Below are positions 16,719 through 25,867 of a stretch of 41,239 nucleotides of DNA, one piece after another; position 1 is the first letter of the stretch; each line of letters opens with the position of its first letter. The stretch covers positions 1 to 41,239 of the forward strand of contig JAPPDF010000075.1 of assembly GCA_028875575.1 (NCBI GenBank), written 5' to 3'. The stretch is from Acidobacteriota bacterium. Its GTDB lineage: Bacteria; Acidobacteriota; Terriglobia; Versatilivoradales; Versatilivoraceae. The position numbers and the translations under genes are program-made. Below the pieces are notes generated by a model, which saw only the letters and a list, made by a program, of their open reading frames with translations, was not told the origin of the DNA and did not search any database.

Positions 16719-18971
16719 ATGGGTAGAAATACACTCACATTTCTTATGGCAGTCATTTTCACTTGGGCGCCGCTTCAAGCCCAAAGCGACAGGTTTTTGA
16801 TCGAGGGCACGGTCATCGATTCCACGGGCGGCGTGCTGGTGGGTACGGATGTGTTTCTCCGCGACACCCGTTCCGGGCTTGAAATCCATCAAGTCACCGA
16901 CTGGCAGGGTCAGTACCGATTTCTTGTCGCCCAAGGATCCTACGAACTCACGGCGGCCGAAACCGGGTTCGAGAGCGCGACGGAGAGTGTCACGGTCCAA
17001 CAGGACGTCGAAGTCAACCTGGAGCTGGCTCCCGAGATCCTGGCCGACCAGGTGGTAGTGGTTTCCGGCTCCAGGGAGCAGGAACTGAGCGAGAACTCGA
17101 ACACGAAGGTAGATGTCATCCCCAGCACCATGCTGCACGATACGGGCTACGAGACGGTTCGGGACGTCCTGTCTGAAGAGCCGGGTATCATCACGCGCAG
17201 CGGCTCATCCGGCAACCGGTCCGAAACCCAGATTCAGGGGATCGATTCCCGCCAGTCGCTGATCCTGATCGACGGTCTTCCGATCGTGGGCGCCAAGGGA
17301 ATCAAAAGGGGCATCCTGAACATGGATCGCCAGTCGGTCGGCCGCCTCGAACGCATCGAGATCGTGAAGGGAGCTTCCTCGGCTCTTTACGGTTCCGATG
17401 CCATCGGCGGTGTCATCAACATGATTACCCGTGAACCGACCCAGGCGCTGGAGGGTAGCGTCACTGCCAGCGGTGGGACCCTCAACCGGTTCGATGCCCG
17501 CACAGACATCGGATTCATCAAGGACAAGTGGAGTGGGTTCTTCGAGGTGGAACGTCACAAGCGAAACCCCTACAGCCTTATTGACGACGATATCAGAACC
17601 ACGGGATATGGATTCCACCGCTACGACTATCTCGGCAAGCTGGCCTACAAATTCTCGGAGAACGTTTCGCTGCGGACGATGGCCAATGCTTTCGACAACC
17701 GGGAGAAGGGGAGATACCAGGGAACTTTTGGACCCACGGGTACCATAACCAATGATAGCGCTCAGAACTACAGCACCACAATGGATATCGGACTCTCTCC
17801 GATGACTCAATGGAGTATGCGTGGCTACTACGGCAAGTACGATGAGAGCTCGGCTTTGGATATCCTTGGCCAACCGGGGGAAATCAATGACACCGCCAAC
17901 CTCAACCAGCGCCTCTACCGCTTTGACAGCTCGGTGTCTCAGGTGATTGGCAGCCGGCAGCTTCTGCAGGGAGGGGTCGAGTGGACTCAGGATCAATACC
18001 GCGGTTACAACCGGGTTCTCGGAGACAACGCGGGGCAAGGGATCACGATGGTCGACCTCTGGATCAACGATCGCATCTCCCTTCACAACCGTCTTTCGGT
18101 CACGTTGGGTGGCCGTTTCAACAACCACAGCCGCTACGGAAAACATTTCGTCCCGCGGGCCAGTGCGCTGTTTCGAGTCACCGACAACCTGCGTCTTAGG
18201 GGAGCGGTTGGGCGCGGCTTTCGTGCCCCGGACCTGGGTCAACTCTATTTCCGTTTCCAGAACCCCACCCATTTCTACCAGGTTATCGGTAACACCCATC
18301 TCGAGCCGGAGGAGTCCACCACCTATCAGGTCGGCTTTGACTACAATCCAAGCAAGTTTCGGTTCGCCGTGAACTTCTTCCGCAACGACATCAAGGACCT
18401 GATCCAGGCCGAATACCTTGGCTTTCCCACCAGTCCGCACGCAATGGCGGAACTGCTGGGATCCTTCAGGATCGATCCGGTCTTCAACCCCAGCCTGTTC
18501 CGCGCCTTTTACCACTACCAGAATGTTCAGGACGTCTACACCTCAGGTATCGAGAGCAGGGTGGAACTGAGGTTGACCCGAAACCTGCTCTTGTCCTCCG
18601 GCTACACTTACCTGGACGCGCGGGACAAGGAAACCAATGCCTTCCTGAGCCAGCGCCACCGCCATCACGGCAACTTTCGAATCTTTTACAGCACCGACAA
18701 GTTGGGAGGATTGCGAACCAACTTGCGCGGGACCTATTTCGGCAAGTGGCCCATCGCCGGACGTGGCGGCAGCTCGATCGGCGAGTCCTACCAGATATGG
18801 GACTGGTACCTGGCCAAGCCTCTCAAGCGGGGAATCGAACTGTTTACGTCGCTCGACAACCTGCTTGACAGCCAGGATCCAGGATTGATGTCCATCCAGC
18901 CCACCTTCTTTCGGGCCGATCCGGGACGCCTCGCACGGGTGGGCATCCGCTGGGAATTCGGGGTTGAGTAA
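16719..18971 (+). CDS. TonB-dependent outer-membrane receptor (siderophore/metal type) 1
   Basis: 750 residues from ATG 16719, with GAGGTGG at 16701-16707 as a loosely spaced ribosome-binding site; a GTG at 16704 is also open. Signal peptide MGRNTLTFLMAVIFTWAPLQAQ. An N-terminal carboxypeptidase-regulatory-like domain follows (FLIEGTVIDSTGGVLVGTDVFL to VEVNLELAP). A TonB-box-like VVVVSGSREQE precedes a plug domain (VRDVLSEEPGIITRSGS, IQGIDSRQSLILIDGLP, RIEIVKGASSALYGSDAIGGVINMIT). The rest is a 22-strand beta-barrel, including the 'GRGFRAPDLGQLYF' and 'NTHLEPEESTTYQVGFDY' blocks. Closest in style to BtuB/Cir-like receptors. Energised by TonB-ExbBD, which is not in this window. The substrate is probably ferric siderophore or haem, inferred from the Fur-like upstream operator and the PepSY gene downstream. 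Confidence 0.93.
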   Translation: MGRNTLTFLMAVIFTWAPLQAQSDRFLIEGTVIDSTGGVLVGTDVFLRDTRSGLEIHQVTDWQGQYRFLVAQGSYELTAAETGFESATESVTVQQDVEVNLELAPEILADQVVVVSGSREQELSENSNTKVDVIPSTMLHDTGYETVRDVLSEEPGIITRSGSSGNRSETQIQGIDSRQSLILIDGLPIVGAKGIKRGILNMDRQSVGRLERIEIVKGASSALYGSDAIGGVINMITREPTQALEGSVTASGGTLNRFDARTDIGFIKDKWSGFFEVERHKRNPYSLIDDDIRTTGYGFHRYDYLGKLAYKFSENVSLRTMANAFDNREKGRYQGTFGPTGTITNDSAQNYSTTMDIGLSPMTQWSMRGYYGKYDESSALDILGQPGEINDTANLNQRLYRFDSSVSQVIGSRQLLQGGVEWTQDQYRGYNRVLGDNAGQGITMVDLWINDRISLHNRLSVTLGGRFNNHSRYGKHFVPRASALFRVTDNLRLRGAVGRGFRAPDLGQLYFRFQNPTHFYQVIGNTHLEPEESTTYQVGFDYNPSKFRFAVNFFRNDIKDLIQAEYLGFPTSPHAMAELLGSFRIDPVFNPSLFRAFYHYQNVQDVYTSGIESRVELRLTRNLLLSSGYTYLDARDKETNAFLSQRHRHHGNFRIFYSTDKLGGLRTNLRGTYFGKWPIAGRGGSSIGESYQIWDWYLAKPLKRGIELFTSLDNLLDSQDPGLMSIQPTFFRADPGRLARVGIRWEFGVE

Positions 18972-19160
18972 GGCATTCATTCAATCCTGGGTTTCTTGAG
19001 TCAAACCGACCTTCTTGGTGTAGTCACCGAAAAACTGTGAGCAGGTCTGTCCTTCCGACTTCAATGGGACGGACCTCGTTCAGGAAAACGACACTCTTCT
19101 CGCCGATTGCAGCACTAGGTTCAGGTTCACCTTCGAACCACAACTGGGAAAGACTCATCA

Positions 19161-20396
19161 ATGAGAGGTTTCTGGCATAAGCCTCGAGAACAGCGCTGGC
19201 GTGGTTGGATTTTTCGGATTCACCTCTGGTCCGGCCTCACCATTGGGCTCTGGGCCATTATCATTGGAGTTTCCGGCAGCGTTCTGGTCTTCAAGGATGA
19301 AATTGAATCTCTGGTCGAATCGAAAGTCTTTACCGTTGAACCACAGCCGGGACGTGCCTCACTGGACGCCGTGGTCGCCAAGATCGGAGACCGCTTTCCG
19401 GAGCACACTGTGCTTGGGTTCGGGGGCCTGAACGAAAAAAAACGATCCCACCTGGTCCGCATCGGACGACGGGACACGGATCGCAGGATCGTGAGTCGGT
19501 TCTATGTGCACTACAACCAGTACACCGGCGAGATTTTGGGTTCGTACCCCCACCGGAGCGGCTTTTTCGGTTTCTTTGAGAAGTTGCACTTCTATCTCTT
19601 CATGGGGCGGACCGGGATGAAGGTTAATGCCTTCTTCGGGCTGGCTCTTCTCACGATGTGTGCGACCGGCATCGTGATCTGGTGGCCGGGTGCGAAGAGG
19701 TGGAGAGAGGGGATTCGAGTCAAGTGGGGAGCCGGCCGGAAGCGAGTCAATTACGATCTCCACCGCGCCACCGGTTTCTCGGTTGCGGTCTTGTTGGCAG
19801 TGATGGCGTTTACCGGCTTTTATTTCGGATTTCCCTTTGTTGTCATGGAAGCCTTGACGAGGGTGGCCGGCGCCGATGCCGCCGAGGTCAGGAAGTTCTT
19901 TAGAGGTCCAAAATCGCAGGTTGTGGAGGGTGCGCCGCGAATTTCTCTTGATTTGCTCATCCGCAAAAGTGCGAAGCTGTTTCTACCAGGAACGGAACTG
20001 TCTCGCATCTCCGTCCCCGCCCGGGCCAATGGTGCCTTCACCCTGGCCGGCGTGCGCTCGGGCAACCCGGCGCTTCGGGGGCGAACCGGGGCTTACATTG
20101 ACCAGTACAGCGGACAGGTTCTGGCCTCATTTGATTCACGTGAGCAGTCTCCGGGAATGCGGCTGGCGCTTATGCTCAGCCCCATCCATTTCGGGCTCTG
20201 GGGTGGGATGTGGTCCAAGGGACTCTGGTTCCTGCTCGGCCTTGCCCCGGGAACTCTCATCACCACCGGCTTCCTGATGTGGTGGAATCGGGTTGCGGGC
20301 AAGCGCTATCGCGCCTGGCGACAGTCATCTTTGGATACCCCGGCCAAGGCAGGTCCCGGACTCTCACAAACTGTAACCGACAAAGTTCAGGCATGA
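19161..20396 (+). CDS. PepSY-associated transmembrane protein (iron-regulated, PiuB/FsrB-like)
   Basis: 411 residues. Four membrane helices are visible (about residues 18-42, 153-175, 198-225 and 350-376), separated by a large periplasmic region with PepSY-like domains. The first helix begins 'IHLWSGLTIGLWAIIIGVSGSVLVF', the standard start of the family. Conserved histidines (FRIHLW, KLHFYLF, DLHRATG, PIHFGLW) are the expected haem or metal ligands. Homologues in siderophore loci act as inner-membrane ferric-siderophore reductases. Placed directly after TonB receptor 1, which supports that role. GGAAAG upstream is a fair ribosome-binding site. Confidence 0.9.
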   Translation: MRGFWHKPREQRWRGWIFRIHLWSGLTIGLWAIIIGVSGSVLVFKDEIESLVESKVFTVEPQPGRASLDAVVAKIGDRFPEHTVLGFGGLNEKKRSHLVRIGRRDTDRRIVSRFYVHYNQYTGEILGSYPHRSGFFGFFEKLHFYLFMGRTGMKVNAFFGLALLTMCATGIVIWWPGAKRWREGIRVKWGAGRKRVNYDLHRATGFSVAVLLAVMAFTGFYFGFPFVVMEALTRVAGADAAEVRKFFRGPKSQVVEGAPRISLDLLIRKSAKLFLPGTELSRISVPARANGAFTLAGVRSGNPALRGRTGAYIDQYSGQVLASFDSREQSPGMRLALMLSPIHFGLWGGMWSKGLWFLLGLAPGTLITTGFLMWWNRVAGKRYRAWRQSSLDTPAKAGPGLSQTVTDKVQA

Positions 20397-20402
20397 AACG
20401 GT

Positions 20403-20422
20403 GTACAACGTGCACAATGTAC
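20403..20422. promoter_or_regulatory. Candidate palindromic operator in the PepSY-propeller gap
   Basis: 20-base palindrome with outer arms GTACA / TGTAC and inner self-complementary GTGCAC; two base pairs on each side do not match. It starts 7 bases after the PepSY stop in a 283-base gap that otherwise shows nothing. No known regulator is assigned. Confidence 0.3.
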
Positions 20423-20679
20423 GAACTGTGGGGGCGGGACCCGGGTATAAGAGCCGGTTGCGACCTGAGAAATGTGGTCCAACTTGACGAGCAATAGCCC
20501 TGGTTGTCATTCTAAGCGAGGTTCTCGCCACTGCAAGGACATCCAACGGAGACACATGGCCGAGAATAGCCAGGAGAATTGTCGCGTCTACCGAGAGTCG
20601 GTTCACCGAATGAGTGGCAATCATCGATTGCACGACTTCCCCGCCCGTTTCACTATGCCGTGATAGGAGGTTTCCTTTG

Positions 20680-21921
20680 ATGTCAGAGAATCATTTTGCC
20701 CAACATCTTGGCCGCAGGGCTTTTCTGGGGGCACTCCTTGCCCCGACCGCGGTTGCATTTGCCGACTGGAAAGAGTTTCGCGGAAACGGTTCCAGCTTGA
20801 TTGCCGGCAACGAGCGCCTGCCGATGGAATGGTCGGATCAGGCCAATCTCTCCTGGAATATCGCAACTCCCGGATATGGTCAGTCCAGTCCCGTCATTTT
20901 CAATCGACACATTTTTGTGACGGGTGTCGAAGGGCCTAATAAGGAAACGCTGCTGCTCTCGGCCTTCGATATCTCCGACGGAAGAATACTCTGGACCCAT
21001 CGGTCGGCGCCGGCGCAGTCTATCAAGGAATCGGACTATATCAGCAAGGCAGCGCCGACCCCCATTGTCGATGCTGCCGGTGTTTATGCATTCTTCGAAA
21101 CCGGCAACCTGGTGGCCCTCGACCACCAGGGAAAACTCCGGTGGGAACGCCGGCTGACGGACGAGTTCGGTGAATTCGGGGGACGACATGGCGTTGGCAG
21201 TTCGCTTCGACTTTGCCAGCCGGGCGTGATGGCCCTGGTGGCCCACGACGGCCCTTCCTATCTAATCTGTGTTGATCCGCGGACGGGCAAGACCGTGTGG
21301 AAGACGGACCGGCCCAAGAAGGTTTCCTGGACCACGCCCGCGGTGATGGAGCACCACGGTCGCGAGCTGGCGCTGGTCAGCGGCGGAGACCGCGTAGAAG
21401 CCTACGACACCAGAGACGGTTCCCTGCTTTGGACTCTGGAGGGGTTCGAACGGGCGTCCGTCGCATCACCCACTCCGGTCCCGGGAGGAGCGATCATCGG
21501 TTCCAGCAAGAAGGGCTGGACGTCGGCGATCCGGTTCGGCTCGGCTGTTTCTGAAACCCCCGCGATCGCTTGGCGGGCCTCCGAGGCTACTTCCTATTTC
21601 AGCTCTCCCCTGGTGCACCGCTCGCGCGTGTACATGGTCAACAAGGCCGGGGTCGCCTTCTGCCTGGATCTCAAGACTGGTGAGGAAGTGTGGCGCCAGC
21701 GACTCAAGGGACCCTGCTGGGCCTCCACCATTGCAGCAGGCGACTCCATTTACTTCTTCGGAGTCAATGGAAACGTTGAAGTCTATGGCGCAGCCGATAC
21801 TCTTTCGAAGATTGCCGAGAATCAACTGTCGGAAGAATCCCGCCTCTACGGCATTGCCGTGGACGACGGGAAACTGGTCCTCCGCTTCGGCCGTCGACTC
21901 GCCTGCATCCGGCAAGCCTGA
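20680..21921 (+). CDS. Tat-exported PQQ-like beta-propeller protein
   Basis: 413 residues from ATG 20680, supported by TAGGAGG at 20664-20670; an in-frame upstream extension lacks one. The N-terminus carries a twin-arginine signal (GRRAFLGALLAPTAVAFA). The body is repeated tryptophan-docking blades typical of PQQ-like propellers: 'ISDGRILWTH', 'ALDHQGKLRWERR', 'DPRTGKTVWKTDRP', 'DTRDGSLLWTLEG', 'DLKTGEEVWRQRL'. No PQQ-dehydrogenase catalytic motif is recognised, so it is more likely a binding or scaffold propeller than an enzyme. It sits between the PepSY gene and the second receptor. Confidence 0.85.
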   Translation: MSENHFAQHLGRRAFLGALLAPTAVAFADWKEFRGNGSSLIAGNERLPMEWSDQANLSWNIATPGYGQSSPVIFNRHIFVTGVEGPNKETLLLSAFDISDGRILWTHRSAPAQSIKESDYISKAAPTPIVDAAGVYAFFETGNLVALDHQGKLRWERRLTDEFGEFGGRHGVGSSLRLCQPGVMALVAHDGPSYLICVDPRTGKTVWKTDRPKKVSWTTPAVMEHHGRELALVSGGDRVEAYDTRDGSLLWTLEGFERASVASPTPVPGGAIIGSSKKGWTSAIRFGSAVSETPAIAWRASEATSYFSSPLVHRSRVYMVNKAGVAFCLDLKTGEEVWRQRLKGPCWASTIAAGDSIYFFGVNGNVEVYGAADTLSKIAENQLSEESRLYGIAVDDGKLVLRFGRRLACIRQA

Positions 21922-22006
21922 CCCGCTGCCGTTCCCTCCCGAAGTTTCCTACATAGGCCTCTGCCTTCCAACCCCTGGCCTGGACAGCCACCGCACCGAA
22001 AAAATA

Positions 22007-22035
22007 TTGCAATTGAATTTCAGTTTCATAATAAT
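22007..22035 (+). promoter_or_regulatory. Candidate promoter of TonB receptor 2 with weak Fur-like spacer
   Basis: TTGCAA (22007-22012), 17-base AT-rich spacer, AATAAT (22030-22035). The spacer has only a weak TGAA...TTCA symmetry, so Fur control here is uncertain. The region is clearly more AT-rich than its surroundings. Confidence 0.45.
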
Positions 22036-22114
22036 CGGCTGCAGGTAGCGACTCTCCAGGGAGCACAGTCCGGCGCCCCGTCCCTTCGTCACCACCGCTA
22101 AGGAATTTCCACTC

Positions 22115-24595
22115 ATGCCGAAACCAGGAAACTTCATGCTGCGGGCATTGGTCTGTACGCTCTCGATCATTCTGGCCTCAATCTCCACGGGCTACGCAGC
22201 CACCTTTGGAATCCGAGGCCAGGTGCTCGATCCCTCCGGAACTCCCATGTCCGGGGCTACGGTGACATTGACATCGGGCGATCAGAGCCCCGAAAAAAGT
22301 CTCCAAACCGGAGAGGACGGCCGTTTTCGCTTCGGCGACTTAAGCCAGGGGAGTTATCGAATCACTGCTTCAAGCCGGGGCTATCGCACGGCTGACCGGA
22401 GTCTGAGTCTGCCGGAGGATGCGGCTGATGAGGTCCAGTTGAGGTTGCAGCCCGATCCGAATTTGACCATCTACGAGCGCATCATGGTGGTGGGCGATCC
22501 CGAGCGTGTGGATGAAATCCCCGGTGCAGCCCATATCATTGGTCCGACAGAGTTGAAGAGGCAGAAGCAGGGGCTGGACGATATTCATCGCATGCTGAGG
22601 CAGATCCCCGGTGTCAATATTCAGGAAGAGGAGGGCTACGGGCTACGGCCCAACATCGGGATGCGAGGGACGGGAGTGGATCGAAGCTCCAAGATCACCC
22701 TGATGGAGGACGGTGTCCTGATTGCACCGGCTCCTTACGCTGCCCCCTCGGCCTACTACTTCCCCACCTCGGGACGCATGCGATCGCTGGAGGTTCGAAA
22801 GGGTTCCAGCCAGATCAAATACGGCCCCAGAACCAATGGCGGTGTCCTGAACCTGGTGTCCAGCGAAATCCCGCAAGCGCTGAGCCTGGATGGCAAGCTC
22901 GGTTTCGGGTCCGACTCGGCGGGTCAGGGACACCTCAACCTGGGAGGGACTCACGGCAACTTCGGATGGCTGCTCGAAAGCTACCAGGTGAAAACCGATG
23001 GCTTCAAGGAACTGGACGGCGGAGGGAACACGGGATTCTATATCGGCGATTATATGGCCAAGCTTCGCTTTCAAACGCCTCTGGACGCCAGGATTTTCCA
23101 GCAATTCGAGGTAAAGCTGGGCTCCACCGAACAGGACTCGGAAGAAACCTATCTGGGCCTGACCGACGATGACTTTGCCATCAATCCCAACCGTCGCTAT
23201 GCAGCCTCTCAGATCGACCGATTCGACTCCAACCATCGTCAGTATCAGGCCCGGTATTTCGTTGCCGTTCCCGGTGGTCTGGACGTGACCACCGTTGTCT
23301 ATCGCAACAACTTTGCCCGAAACTGGTTCAAGCTCCAGAGTATTGGCGGCAACAGCATCTCCAGAATTTTCGGGAGTCCCGAAACCTATGCCGACGAGTT
23401 GGCGATCGCCCGGGGAGCAGACAGCGATCCTGACATGCTGAAGGTCAGAGCCAACAACCGCCAGTATTACTCTCAGGGCATACAGTCCGTGTTGGGCCTG
23501 CACCGCCACCTGGGAAACGCTCAACATCGTTTTGAATTCGGCTTTCGCTACCATGAGGATCAGGAAGCCCGACTCCAGCATGAGGATGGTTTCCAGATGA
23601 GTGGCGGCCGCATGAACCGAACCAGCTTTGGCCCTCCCGGTAGCCAGTCCAATCGACTTAGCGATGCTGAAGCGCGATCCTTCTTTTTCCAGGATGAGAT
23701 CCAGTGGGACCGCTGGACGGTCATACCCGGCATCCGCTACGAGAATATCGACCTGACCCGGACGGACTTCTCCAAGACCGATCCCGGCAGAACCGATCCA
23801 ACCCGGGTCAGGACCAATGCCGTGCAGGTGGTGATCCCTGGTGTGGGGGTCAATTTCGATGCCAGTCAAAACGTGCGGCTCTTTGGCGGCGTCCACAAGG
23901 GTTTCTCGCCGCCGGGGCCCGGATCGAACGAATTTACCGAGGCCGAGGACAGCGTCAACTACGAGTTCGGGTTCGGTCTAGGTCAGCTGGGCTTCAACAC
24001 CCAACTGGTGGCCTTTTACAGCGACTACGGCAATCTCCTGGGGGCAGACACGCTGGCAGCCGGAGGACAGGGAACGGGAGACCTCTATAACGGCGGAGAA
24101 GCCCGTGTTGTGGGTTTGGAGGCCTCGGTATCGTTCGACCCGGCTGCAAGCTCGCAGTCCGGAATCTCTTTACCCGTGCAGATCGCCTATACCGTCACCG
24201 ACGGCGAGTTTCGAAACGCCTTCGACAGTGCTTTCGGCCCTTGGGGGGACGTGGTCGTCGGAGACCAGCTTCCCTATCTGCCTCGTCACCAGTTTTATGC
24301 AAGCTTTGGCGTCAGGACCGACAAGTGGGATGCAGGCTTAGACACCCACTGGGGGAGCAGCATGAGAACCGTGGCCGGCCAGGGAGCGGCCCCTTTGCTG
24401 GATCGCACCGACGCCTACGCCGTGCTCAACCTGTCGACGGAATATGAGCTCTCACAACGGGCCAGTCTATTTGCCAACCTGCAGAACGTGACCAACAATC
24501 GTTACATCGTGGCCCGCCGCCCCGCCGGCGTTCGACCGGGACTTCCCCGTCTCTTCATGGCCGGGATTCACTTCAGGCTGGGGAGTGATCGGTAG
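22115..24595 (+). CDS. TonB-dependent outer-membrane receptor (FecA-like) 2
   Basis: 826 residues; AAGGAA about 9 bases upstream supports ATG 22115. Signal peptide to about residue 28 (LASISTGYA). A carboxypeptidase-regulatory-like domain follows (FGIRGQVLDPSGTPMSGATVTL to EVQLRLQP). The plug carries HRMLRQIPGVNIQEEEGYGLRPNIGMRGTGVDRSSKITLMEDGV and 'RSLEVRKGSSQIKYGPRTNGGVLNLVS', very close to FecA-type ferric citrate or siderophore receptors. A long barrel ends 'PRLFMAGIHFRLGSDR'. It lacks the extra FecA N-terminal signalling domain, so it should not signal through an anti-sigma factor. Second receptor of the same uptake block; probable substrate a ferric chelate. Confidence 0.93.
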   Translation: MPKPGNFMLRALVCTLSIILASISTGYAATFGIRGQVLDPSGTPMSGATVTLTSGDQSPEKSLQTGEDGRFRFGDLSQGSYRITASSRGYRTADRSLSLPEDAADEVQLRLQPDPNLTIYERIMVVGDPERVDEIPGAAHIIGPTELKRQKQGLDDIHRMLRQIPGVNIQEEEGYGLRPNIGMRGTGVDRSSKITLMEDGVLIAPAPYAAPSAYYFPTSGRMRSLEVRKGSSQIKYGPRTNGGVLNLVSSEIPQALSLDGKLGFGSDSAGQGHLNLGGTHGNFGWLLESYQVKTDGFKELDGGGNTGFYIGDYMAKLRFQTPLDARIFQQFEVKLGSTEQDSEETYLGLTDDDFAINPNRRYAASQIDRFDSNHRQYQARYFVAVPGGLDVTTVVYRNNFARNWFKLQSIGGNSISRIFGSPETYADELAIARGADSDPDMLKVRANNRQYYSQGIQSVLGLHRHLGNAQHRFEFGFRYHEDQEARLQHEDGFQMSGGRMNRTSFGPPGSQSNRLSDAEARSFFFQDEIQWDRWTVIPGIRYENIDLTRTDFSKTDPGRTDPTRVRTNAVQVVIPGVGVNFDASQNVRLFGGVHKGFSPPGPGSNEFTEAEDSVNYEFGFGLGQLGFNTQLVAFYSDYGNLLGADTLAAGGQGTGDLYNGGEARVVGLEASVSFDPAASSQSGISLPVQIAYTVTDGEFRNAFDSAFGPWGDVVVGDQLPYLPRHQFYASFGVRTDKWDAGLDTHWGSSMRTVAGQGAAPLLDRTDAYAVLNLSTEYELSQRASLFANLQNVTNNRYIVARRPAGVRPGLPRLFMAGIHFRLGSDR

Positions 24596-24676
24596 GACTT
24601 GAGCACTGCTACGGGAAGAACCGCCAACCGCTTGAGGGTAGGTCACACCGTCTTTTCAGAGCCGATCTCAGGTTCT

Positions 24677-25654
24677 TCAGGCTGGGGAGGGAGGATTGGA
24701 CGGGCCCAACAGCCGATCGCACTCCTGCTGAATCAGATCGCAGTGCTCCAACTCTTCCTCGGCAAACTTCTGAAAGATGGCCTTGCCGCGGGTGTCGTTG
24801 AATCTTTCGGCGTAGCGTTTGAAAAAACTGTGGGCTCCCTGCTCCATGGAGAGAGCCAGGTGTAGAGCCTCTTCCAGGCTCAACCGTTCCACACCTCGCT
24901 TCTGGAGCTCTTCGGGACTGGGGAAAAGTCGATTGAGTTCGTTGTAGTCGAAGTGCAGGAATTCGGGAGCCTTCAGTATCCGCTTGTTCCGCTTTATCAG
25001 GGCCTCCCACTCTCCCTCAAGCTCCCTCAGGTGCTTACCCTCTTCGGCCGCCATATCGAGAAAAGCCTTTTTCCCCCGCGGGTCCTTGGCTGCCTTGGCC
25101 AAGGCCTGGTAAAAATTCACGCCGTTTCTCTCGGTCTGCAGGGCGATTTGGAGGGCATCGCGGGCAAAGACCAGGTCGGAGTCGAAATCCTCGTGCCGGG
25201 CCGGGCGATGTTTCAGGCAGTCCTCACATACTCCGAACACCTGGAAGTGGTGGCGCACCGGCCGGAAGCGATAGCGTAAGACGACCTGTTCCTGAAGCTG
25301 CTCCAGCTCGGGGCTGAGGAACTCGATCGTCTTCGGACACTCCACGCATATGATGTGATGATGGTGAGGGCGCTTGTAGAGCGGTTCGAATCGGCTGCGG
25401 CTGTCTCCCAGGTCGATCTCCCTTGCCAGACCCGAGTCGGTCAGGGCCTTCATGGTTCGCGAGACGGTGGCATACCCGATGGTCTTGTCCTTTTGCCGGA
25501 CCTGGTTGTATAGCTCCTCCGTGCTCAGGTGGCCTTCGGTCTTGAGAAAGTTGTCGAGGATGACCTGGCGCTGGCGGGTGATCTTGAGCTTTTTCTTCTT
25601 CAGATAAGCGGCAAAGATTTTCTTCTGTTCGGCCAGGTCTCGGTTCGCAGCCAT
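24677..25654 (-). CDS. Fur-family repressor fused to a rubrerythrin/ferritin-like diiron domain
   Basis: 325 residues from MAANRDLAEQKK (25654); the frame stays open further upstream, but that part crosses the promoter region. Residues 10-90 form the winged helix (KITRQRQVILDNFL, HLSTEELYNQV, GYATVSRTMKALTDSGLA). HHHHIICVECPKTIEF (H97-H100, C103, C106) and CEDC (C143, C146) are the Fur metal-binding and structural zinc sites. Residues 160-325 form a four-helix diiron domain. Its two half-sites are evenly spaced: E175, E205-x-x-H208 and E271, E301-x-x-H304, each first Glu being exactly 30 residues before the ExxH. The diiron domain could let the repressor sense peroxide, oxygen or iron status directly, or bind iron. 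It faces the TonB receptor 2 gene and is divergent from an OsmC-like gene. The function as local regulator is inferred. Confidence 0.9.
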   Translation of the reverse strand: MAANRDLAEQKKIFAAYLKKKKLKITRQRQVILDNFLKTEGHLSTEELYNQVRQKDKTIGYATVSRTMKALTDSGLAREIDLGDSRSRFEPLYKRPHHHHIICVECPKTIEFLSPELEQLQEQVVLRYRFRPVRHHFQVFGVCEDCLKHRPARHEDFDSDLVFARDALQIALQTERNGVNFYQALAKAAKDPRGKKAFLDMAAEEGKHLRELEGEWEALIKRNKRILKAPEFLHFDYNELNRLFPSPEELQKRGVERLSLEEALHLALSMEQGAHSFFKRYAERFNDTRGKAIFQKFAEEELEHCDLIQQECDRLLGPSNPPSPA

Positions 25655-25718
25655 GTTGGAGTCTTTGGAGAGGGTGTCCTGTATGACGATCGATTTAAGC
25701 AGGTTCGCAACGCCGCGA

Positions 25719-25748
25719 AGTATAGCATCTCCTCGGAACGGGCTACAA
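25719..25748 (-). promoter_or_regulatory. Probable promoter of the Fur-ferritin fusion gene
   Basis: Minus strand TTGTAG (25743-25748), 18-base spacer, TATACT (25719-25724), giving a leader of about 58 bases. No clear Fur or PerR operator was recognised in the 213-base divergent region shared with the OsmC-like gene. Confidence 0.5.
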
Positions 25749-25867
25749 CCGGCCCGAGCGGCTGTCAGGAGCCAGGGTATCTCCCGGACAGCGGCAACAG
25801 TCTCCCAAAAATTTGAGTTATGATGCTGGTGGTGGCCCGTACTCCAGGGTCCGACAGGGAGCAATCC

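Noticed and set aside
17205-18515. 436-residue minus-strand frame across TonB receptor 1
   Set aside because: Mirror of the coding frame of a well-supported receptor; composition not protein-like.
22643-23896. 417-residue minus-strand frame across TonB receptor 2
   Set aside because: Mirror frame of the receptor; no motifs.
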